Program-made: the position numbers and the translations under genes | From: STD1-204 sp041649895 | Lineage (GTDB): Bacteria > Patescibacteriota > Minisyncoccia > Minisyncoccales > Minisyncoccaceae | NCBI GenBank assembly: GCA_041649895.1 | Contig: JBAZMG010000041.1 | Span: 1-9,550 of the forward strand | DNA length: 9,550 bases | Direction of reading: 5' to 3' | The notes under the pieces: model-generated | The model's database searches: none | What the model was told of the DNA's origin: nothing | Seen by the model: only the letters and a program-made list of their open reading frames with translations | Part shown: positions 4,995 to 9,550 of the stretch, piece after piece | Position numbering within the stretch: position 1 is the first letter of the stretch | How the letters are laid out: the number at the start of each line of letters is the position of its first letter

Positions 4995-5453
4995 ATGGAT
5001 GAAAAATATTTAACAAAAGAAGGCTTGGAAAAGCTGAAAAACGAGCTGGAACATCTGAAAAAAGATGAAAGAATAAAAATAGCGGAAGATCTTAAAGAAG
5101 CTATTTCTTTCGGCGATTTGTCGGAAAACGCGGCTTATGACGAAGCCAAAGAGAATCAGGCGTTCTTGGAAGGCAGGATAGCGGAATTGGAAAAACTGAT
5201 AAACAGCGCCAAAGTTATCTCGGAGAATGGAAATAACGGTTGGGTTCAAGTTGGCTCATTTGTTACCTTGGACGACGGAAAATCAAAAGAAAAATACTAC
5301 ATCGTCGGAGAAGAAGAAGCCGATCCGATGTCGCAAAAACTTTCGTTCAAATCTCCTCTCGGCGCCGCTCTAATTAACAAACCGAAGGGCGCGACCGTTG
5401 ACGTGAAAACGGCAAAAGGAGTCGCCAAATACAAGATCATTGATATTAAATAA
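4995..5453 (+). CDS. greA: Transcription elongation factor GreA
   Basis: GreA enters the RNA polymerase secondary channel and stimulates cleavage of the backtracked transcript, rescuing stalled elongation complexes. The 152 residues match the usual family length (about 158). An N-terminal antiparallel coiled coil (about 5-75) carries the loop GDLSENAAYDEAKENQ, whose D41 and E44 are the conserved tip acids that support Mg binding at the polymerase active site. The C-terminal FKBP-like domain (about 80-152) contains GSFVTLDDG and LSFKSPLGAALINKPKG. The start at ATG 4995 fits the family N-terminus. No SD is visible in the A/T-rich leader. It is a single-gene unit with its own promoter and a strong terminator. 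Confidence 0.97.
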   Translation: MDEKYLTKEGLEKLKNELEHLKKDERIKIAEDLKEAISFGDLSENAAYDEAKENQAFLEGRIAELEKLINSAKVISENGNNGWVQVGSFVTLDDGKSKEKYYIVGEEEADPMSQKLSFKSPLGAALINKPKGATVDVKTAKGVAKYKIIDIK

Positions 5454-5457
5454 AGCG

Positions 5458-5623
5458 AGAATCAAGAATTGAGGATCAAGAATAAAGAAGAAAAAGCAAA
5501 CAGGACCGTCCGCAAGGCGGTCTTTTTTTTCAATGCCTCGCGTCCAATGTTTTTTAGGATTTTTTTTGGTGCTTATCTATTTGTTCCCCAATTCTTGATT
5601 CTTAAATCATTATTCTTTATTCT
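5458..5623. repeat. Interlaced inverted repeats between greA and lysS
   Basis: GAATCAAGAATTG (5459-5471) recurs as its exact reverse complement at 5589-5601, extendable by the A5458/T5602 pair. AGAATAAAGAA (5479-5489) recurs as its reverse complement at 5613-5623. The left arm also holds a direct repeat ATCAAGAAT (5461-5469 and 5475-5483). The two pairs are not nested, so this is better read as two oppositely oriented copies of a short repeat cluster flanking the greA terminator than as one simple hairpin. Confidence 0.7.
5504..5530 (+). terminator. greA intrinsic terminator
   Basis: GACCGTC (5504-5510) and GGCGGTC (5516-5522) form a 7-bp GC-rich stem with one T-G wobble and loop CGCAA, followed by eight T (5523-5530). 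Confidence 0.93.
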
Positions 5624-5633
5624 ATTTATATTG

Positions 5634-5661
5634 TTGCTTTTCGCTTGTTTTATGTTAAAAT
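5634..5661 (+). promoter_or_regulatory. lysS promoter with extended -10
   Basis: TTGCTT (5634-5639), then 16 bases, then TAAAAT (5656-5661), with an extended TG at 5653-5654. The predicted start near 5668 gives a leader of about 32 bases, very A-rich and without an SD. The spacing is identical to the greA promoter. Confidence 0.65.
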
Positions 5662-5699
5662 AGAGAAAATTTAACCAAAATAAGAATTATTTAAAAAAT

Positions 5700-7160
5700 A
5701 TGTCTCCAATTGAAGAGATCCGAAAGAATAGAATCGAGAAAATAGAAAAATTAAAAGCCCGGGGCGAAGATGTTTACCCCTTGGAAATAAAGCGGACGCA
5801 TGAGATAAAAAGCGTGATCGCCGGTTTTGACAAATTGGCAAAAGACGAGACCGAGGTGGTTTTAACCGGCAGGGTGAGGACGATCAGGTCTCACGGAGCT
5901 TTGACTTTTCTGGATATTGAAGACGGAACCGGAAAAATACAGGCGCTTTTGAGTAAAGACAGTCTGGGAGAAAAAAAATACGATTTCTTTAAAGAGAGTT
6001 TTGATGTCGGCGATTTTATCGGAATAACGGGTGTTGTTTTTGAAACAAAAAGACAGGAAAAAACAATCAAGGCTTCTGATTTTAAAATGCTATGCAAAAG
6101 CTTGCGGCCGTTACCGGAAAAGTGGCACGGCTTGAAGGACGTTGAAGAAAGATTCAGAAAAAGGTATCTGGATTTACTTTTTTCTCCGGAAGTAAAGGAC
6201 AAGTTTGTTATCCGTTCCCGATTTATCTCGGAATTACGAAACTTTCTTGATCACAAAGGTTTTTTTGAGGTGGAAACTCCGATACTGCAATTGCTTTATG
6301 GCGGCGCCCGGGCGAAACCGTTCAAAACTCACATCAACGCGATGGATTTGGACGTGTTTTTGCGCATCTCCCCGGAATTATATTTGAAGCGGCTACTCGT
6401 GGGCGGTTTCGAAAAAGTTTATGAGATCGGAAAATGTTTCAGAAACGAGGGAGTGGACAAATTTCACAATCCTGATTTTACAATGATAGAATTTTACTGG
6501 GCGTACGCGGATTACAAACAATTGATGAAATTGACAGAAGAAATGTTTACCGAAATTTTAACCAAAATAATCGGTAAAACGGAAATAGAATACGACGGCA
6601 AAAAAATAGATTTTAAAGGACCCTGGGAGCGGGTGGAATTTTTCGCTTTGCTTCAAAAATACGCCAAGATCAATTACGAAGAATTAAACGAAGAAAGCTT
6701 GTGTAAAAAAGCGATAGAGATGGGGATTACCGTGCCCGAGGGCGCGGACAAAGCGAATATCGCGGACGAGATCTATAAAAAATGCTGCCGTCCCAAGATT
6801 GTCCAGCCGACATTCGTGATTCACCATCCCTACGGTTTTCAGCCTCTGGCTAAAGGATTGGACGAGCACAGGCTCGCGAGTTTTCAGTTGGTTGTCGCGG
6901 GCGCGGAAGTGATAAATGCTTTTTCGGAACTGAATGATCCCTTGGAACAGGAGAACCGATTGAAAAATCAGGAAAAATTATTTGAGTGCGGCTTTGAAGA
7001 AGCCCAGAGATCGGACGAGGAATTCGTGGAAGCGCTGGAATACGGAATGCCTCCGGCCGCTGGATTCGGAATGGGGATTGACCGGATTGTCTCTATGATC
7101 ACCAATTCCAATTCTCTTCGGGAAGTAATATTATTTCCCATAATGAGAGATAAAGAATAA
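5700..7160 (+). CDS. lysS: Lysyl-tRNA synthetase, class II
   Basis: Attaches lysine to tRNA-Lys in the cytoplasm. The 486 residues have normal LysRS-II architecture. An N-terminal anticodon-binding OB domain (about 52-150) includes VVLTGRVRTIRSHGALTFLDIEDGTG. The class II catalytic domain has a motif 1 region FFEVETPILQLLYGGARAKPF, motif 2 with F247-R-N-E250 followed by HNPDFTMIEFYWAY, and motif 3 GFGMGIDRIVSMI (455-467; R462 conserved). The start at ATG 5700 follows the promoter at a natural distance and is the first ATG of the frame. No SD is visible. It ends in TAA 17 bases before a terminator hairpin and stands as a single-gene unit. No internal truncation or missing motif. Confidence 0.97.
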   Translation: MSPIEEIRKNRIEKIEKLKARGEDVYPLEIKRTHEIKSVIAGFDKLAKDETEVVLTGRVRTIRSHGALTFLDIEDGTGKIQALLSKDSLGEKKYDFFKESFDVGDFIGITGVVFETKRQEKTIKASDFKMLCKSLRPLPEKWHGLKDVEERFRKRYLDLLFSPEVKDKFVIRSRFISELRNFLDHKGFFEVETPILQLLYGGARAKPFKTHINAMDLDVFLRISPELYLKRLLVGGFEKVYEIGKCFRNEGVDKFHNPDFTMIEFYWAYADYKQLMKLTEEMFTEILTKIIGKTEIEYDGKKIDFKGPWERVEFFALLQKYAKINYEELNEESLCKKAIEMGITVPEGADKANIADEIYKKCCRPKIVQPTFVIHHPYGFQPLAKGLDEHRLASFQLVVAGAEVINAFSELNDPLEQENRLKNQEKLFECGFEEAQRSDEEFVEALEYGMPPAAGFGMGIDRIVSMITNSNSLREVILFPIMRDKE

Positions 7161-7176
7161 GTTAATCGGGCAAACT

Positions 7177-7211
7177 AAAAAATCATCTGTTAAAGGTGAT
7201 TTTTTATTTTT
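7177..7211 (+). terminator. lysS intrinsic terminator
   Basis: AAAAAATCATC (7177-7187) and GGTGATTTTTT (7195-7205) form an 11-bp stem with one T-G wobble and a 7-base loop. The T-tract continues beyond it (TTTTTTATTTTT, 7200-7211). Confidence 0.88.
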
Positions 7212-7219
7212 GATAATAT

Positions 7220-7261
7220 AAAAACTGCTTTTTCTAAAAAATTGTTTAGAAGAAAGCAGTT
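7220..7261 (-). terminator. Intrinsic terminator of the minus-strand gene
   Basis: AACTGCTTT (7223-7231) pairs with AAAGCAGTT (7253-7261). Above a one-base bulge, TTCTAAA (7232-7238) pairs with TTTAGAA (7245-7251). On the minus strand the stem is followed by TTTTTATATT. The stem begins within the stop codon of the minus-strand gene, so the two convergent genes have back-to-back terminators. Confidence 0.8.
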
Positions 7262-7592
7262 ATGTTGGTCGTCGCGGTTGTACCCGGCCAGCTTGTTGAT
7301 ACGGCTTGCGGGCAGGGGGATAAAAGGAAAACCAAAGAAACATAAGGATTAAGGTGCAAAGTGCGGCATCCCAGAGGGAAAGAGCAGAACTTAGTCGTTC
7401 TTGCATTGTTTGTACTAATCGGGGATCAGCCGCATGGCTTATCAATGCTTGGCCGATCGCCATAATTATCCACCAGCCGACAATCGCCTCAAGCAACGTT
7501 GCTCGCACAAAACAGAGTGCGGGTTCTTTACGTAGCCACCAGATAATAACAATGAATAAAATACTTAGGATTACCGGAACAAGAAGATCCAT
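7260..7592 (-). CDS. Small multi-helix membrane protein, unknown function
   Basis: Encodes 110 residues on the minus strand. The ATG at 7592-7590 is supported by AGAGAGG (7605-7599) six bases upstream, and by a promoter about 30 bases upstream of the start codon. It has three probable transmembrane helices: about 3-20 (LVPVILSILFIVIIWWL), 35-52 (EAIVGWWIIMAIGQALI) and 71-90 (ALSLWDAALCTLILMFLWFSF). A basic proline-rich C-terminal tail (PPARKPYQQAGRVQPRRPT) should lie in the cytoplasm by the positive-inside rule. It has two lysines against eight arginines, like the accessory membrane protein at 3686-4138 and unlike the housekeeping genes. I do not recognise a family. It is a monocistronic unit convergent to lysS and divergent from serS. 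Confidence 0.75.
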   Translation of the reverse strand: MDLLVPVILSILFIVIIWWLRKEPALCFVRATLLEAIVGWWIIMAIGQALISHAADPRLVQTMQERLSSALSLWDAALCTLILMFLWFSFYPPARKPYQQAGRVQPRRPT

Positions 7593-7622
7593 TCAAAACC
7601 TCTCTTTTTCGAACATAGTCTT

Positions 7623-7650
7623 ACTATACAATTTTTTATATTTTAGTCAA
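7623..7650 (-). promoter_or_regulatory. Promoter of the minus-strand membrane protein gene
   Basis: Reading the minus strand, TTGACT (7650-7645) is followed after 16 bases by TATAGT (7628-7623). The predicted start near 7616 leaves a leader of about 24 bases carrying the SD AGAGAGG. Confidence 0.7.
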
Positions 7651-7672
7651 GGGACGAGAAACACGATTTACT

Positions 7673-7723
7673 GGTTAAATTTTCAAATCTTTAAATTTTT
7701 TAACCTAATTCAGTTATAGGTTA
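7673..7723. repeat. Overlapping inverted repeats between divergent promoters
   Basis: GGTTAAA (7673-7679) is the reverse complement of TTTAACC (7699-7705). TAACCTA (7701-7707) is the reverse complement of TAGGTTA (7717-7723). The shared AACC block can pair with either side. The element lies just upstream of the serS -35 box and between two divergent promoters, so it might be an operator. In such AT-rich DNA it may also be chance. Confidence 0.4.
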
Positions 7724-7726
7724 TAT

Positions 7727-7755
7727 TTGCTTTTTCGTTTCAAAATTGTTATTAT
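7727..7755 (+). promoter_or_regulatory. serS promoter
   Basis: TTGCTT (7727-7732) and TATTAT (7750-7755) are 17 bases apart. The predicted start near 7762 gives a leader of about 23 bases made almost only of A and T, without an SD. Confidence 0.6.
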
Positions 7756-7784
7756 GTATAAAAATACAATAATTTTTATTTTTT

Positions 7785-9059
7785 ATGCTTGATATAAAAT
7801 TCATTAAGGAAAATCCTGGCCAAGTCAAGGAAGCGGCGCGTAAAAAACACATTGATTTTGATGTCGATCACTTGTTGGCGGTCTATGAAAAAAGAAAGAA
7901 ACTGATCCAGTCGATCGAAAATCTGAGCAAGGTGAAAAATCAGGCGAATAAAGAAATTCAGAATGCAAAGGATGACGAACAGAGAAAATTGGTAATCGCG
8001 CAAATGCGCGAGCTGGACCGAAACTCCGATGCGGAAGAAAAAGAATTCAAGGAGATTGATAATGAATATCAAAGATTGATGCTTCTTGTCCCCAATATTC
8101 CGGACGAATCAGTGCCCGAAGGAAAATGCGACGCGGATAACACGGAAATACGAAAATGGGGGAAGATTCCGGATTTTAAGTTTGAAGTTAAAAATCACGT
8201 TCAGATCGCCAAAGATTTGGATTTGATCGATTTTGAACGTGGTTCCAAGGTGGCCGGATTCCGGGGATATTTTTTAAAGAACGAAGCGATGCTTATTTGT
8301 ATGGCTATTTGGAATTACGCCACTGAGGTTTTTGTTAAAAAAGGATTTGTGCCAATGGCCGCTCCGTCGCTAGTAAACGAAGAAGCGTTGATTGGCACGG
8401 GGTATCTGCCTCAGGCGAAAGACGAGGTCTATTGCACTCACGACGGAATGTATCTTGTGGGCACTTCAGAGGTACCGGTAATGGGCTACCATTCAAACGA
8501 AATTTTAAAAGAAGAAGATCTGCCCCTTAAATATATGGGATTTTCTCCGTGCTTCAGGACCGAGATCGGCAGTTATGGCAAGGATACGCAGGGAGTTTTT
8601 AGGGTGCACGAATTTACGAAGATCGAGCAAGTGGTCCTTTGCCGCAACGACAAAGAGGAGTCGATCCGATTACACGAGGAGTTGACCAAGAACGCGGAAG
8701 AGATTTTGCAAGGACTGGAGTTGCCTTATCACGTGGTGGTGAATTGCGCCGGAGATTTGGGTTTGGGCCAGGTAAAGAAATACGACATTGAGTGCTGGGT
8801 GCCGTCGCAAAACAAATATCGCGAAACCCATTCGTCTTCTTACTTTTTTGATTTTCAAACAAGAAGATTGAACATCAGATACAAAACAAAAGACAACGAA
8901 ACAGAATTCGCTTATTCACTCAACAATACGGGAATCGCCACTCCTCGCGTATTAATGCCGTTTTTGGAAAACCATCAACAGGCTAACGGAAGCGTAAAAA
9001 TACCGAAAGCCTTGCGCAAATATTTAAACTTTAAAGAGATCAAGCCAAAGAGACAGTAA
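7785..9059 (+). CDS. serS: Seryl-tRNA synthetase
   Basis: Attaches serine to tRNA-Ser (and to tRNA-Sec where present). The 424 residues match the family length. The N-terminal long antiparallel coiled coil (about 28-100) binds the tRNA variable arm. The catalytic core contains the motif 2 region FSPCFRTEIGSYGKDTQG with R258-T-E260, followed by VHEFTKIEQ, and motif 3 NNTGIATPRVLMPFLENHQ with R388. N-N-T replaces the more common N-G-S/T at the start of motif 3, a mild variation. ATG 7785 gives the canonical beginning MLDIKFIKENP. No SD is visible. The next gene starts four bases after the stop, so the two are probably co-transcribed. Confidence 0.97.
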   Translation: MLDIKFIKENPGQVKEAARKKHIDFDVDHLLAVYEKRKKLIQSIENLSKVKNQANKEIQNAKDDEQRKLVIAQMRELDRNSDAEEKEFKEIDNEYQRLMLLVPNIPDESVPEGKCDADNTEIRKWGKIPDFKFEVKNHVQIAKDLDLIDFERGSKVAGFRGYFLKNEAMLICMAIWNYATEVFVKKGFVPMAAPSLVNEEALIGTGYLPQAKDEVYCTHDGMYLVGTSEVPVMGYHSNEILKEEDLPLKYMGFSPCFRTEIGSYGKDTQGVFRVHEFTKIEQVVLCRNDKEESIRLHEELTKNAEEILQGLELPYHVVVNCAGDLGLGQVKKYDIECWVPSQNKYRETHSSSYFFDFQTRRLNIRYKTKDNETEFAYSLNNTGIATPRVLMPFLENHQQANGSVKIPKALRKYLNFKEIKPKRQ

Positions 9060-9063
9060 AATA

Positions 9064-9550
9064 ATGGACATTAAAAAAACTAAGGTAATCATTAACGGAA
9101 TCGAAACTTCTTTTACGGATACGGGCACGGGAGAGCCGGTTTTAATATTGCACGGTTGGGGAGCTTCAAGCGATTATTGGATGGAAATATCGCGAAGACT
9201 TGCTTCCTCCGGTTTTCGCGCGATTGCTATGGACTTTCCCGGATTTGGCGGAAGTTCGGCGCCGAATGAGGTGTGGGGAACGAGCGACTATGCCGAATTT
9301 GTTAATAATTTTACGCGCGAGATCGGTCTTACTCGGACACACTTGATCGGCCATTCCTTTGGCGGAGCGGTGGCGATGAAATTGTGTTTCAATAATCCGG
9401 AAAAATTTGATAAATTGATATTATGCGATGCCGCGGCAATCAGAGGAAAAAAACTTGGGGCGAGGCAAACAGCCGCGAAACTGATGTCGGATGTCGGCGC
9501 AGGTTTGATCAAGAAAACCCCCTTTTATCGTTTTTTTCAAAAGATCGCTT
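9064..9550 (+). CDS. Alpha/beta hydrolase, partial (3' end outside window)
   Basis: The frame is open from ATG 9064 to the window edge, giving 162 residues so far. It shows the alpha/beta-hydrolase fold: HGWG (30-33) for the oxyanion hole, then MDFPGFGGSS (56-65), and the nucleophile elbow GHSFGG (96-101) with catalytic Ser98. The catalytic Asp and His would lie beyond the window. The sequence resembles small esterase/lipase-like or MhpC-type hydrolases, but the substrate cannot be told from the sequence. The start is four bases after the serS stop, suggesting a serS-hydrolase operon. There is no convincing SD, only AAAGAGA at an overlong distance. Confidence 0.9.
   Translation, partial: MDIKKTKVIINGIETSFTDTGTGEPVLILHGWGASSDYWMEISRRLASSGFRAIAMDFPGFGGSSAPNEVWGTSDYAEFVNNFTREIGLTRTHLIGHSFGGAVAMKLCFNNPEKFDKLILCDAAAIRGKKLGARQTAAKLMSDVGAGLIKKTPFYRFFQKIA

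Noticed and set aside
5469..5663. Open frame of 64 codons after greA with hydrophobic C-terminus
   Set aside because: It starts at TTG within the repeat region, runs through the greA terminator and its T-tract, and covers the lysS promoter. The hydrophobicity comes from T-rich DNA.
7354..7719. Plus-strand open frame of 121 codons opposite the minus-strand gene
   Set aside because: It lies antisense to the better supported minus-strand gene, lacks an SD and promoter, and its product shows no coherent features.
1..9550. Recoded UGA (Gracilibacteria-type genetic code)
   Set aside because: All housekeeping frames are full length in the standard code without internal UGA, and one gene ends with TGA.
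1..9550. tRNA genes, CRISPR arrays, insertion sequences
   Set aside because: I saw no T-loop-like GGTTCGAATCC element with an acceptor stem, no regularly spaced repeats and no transposase-like frame.

Overview
The window looks like chromosomal DNA of an ultra-small candidate-phylum bacterium of the Patescibacteria (CPR) type, most plausibly near Parcubacteria. This is an inference from compact AT-rich spacing, lysine-rich housekeeping proteins, the standard genetic code, a class B PBP with an N-terminal EIETDEVFLD-type extension before its membrane anchor (a form I associate with CPR), and mostly Shine-Dalgarno-less core genes. No marker in the window fixes the phylum.

Layout. 1-97 is the 3' part of a 5S rRNA with its terminator. 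203-397 is a small two-helix membrane protein with its own promoter and terminator. 452-3624 is an overlapping mreC-mreD-mrdA cluster for rod-shape peptidoglycan synthesis, read from a promoter that appears to give a leaderless mreC mRNA. 3639-4747 is an accessory unit: a consensus-like promoter, a single-pass membrane protein of unknown function, a complete type III hammerhead ribozyme (core 4178-4228), then a cold-shock-domain protein. 4754-4869 holds three successive hairpins. 4884-5530 is greA with a structured leader and a strong terminator. 5458-5623 carries inverted repeats. 5634-7211 is lysS. 7220-7650 is a convergent minus-strand gene for a small membrane protein with full promoter, SD and terminator. 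7727-9059 is serS, followed four bases later by the start of an alpha/beta hydrolase gene that leaves the window at 9550.

How the genes work together. The core genes serve cell-wall elongation (mreC, mreD, mrdA), transcript-cleavage rescue of RNA polymerase (greA) and tRNA charging (lysS, serS). The core genes with a promoter of their own (mreC, greA, lysS, serS) use TTGCTT/TTGCTC-type -35 boxes, and none has a recognisable SD. The three small membrane-protein genes have clear SD sequences, and two of them have TTGAC-type -35 boxes, so two styles of expression signal coexist.

The main discovery candidate is the hammerhead at 4164-4241. Every conserved core base is present, and its layout closely resembles the satellite tobacco ringspot virus ribozyme as I remember it. 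It should cut the transcript after C4183, separating the membrane-protein message from that of the RNA-binding cold-shock protein. The apparent long reading frame of the latter (GTG at 4193) begins inside the ribozyme loop, so its true start is probably downstream.
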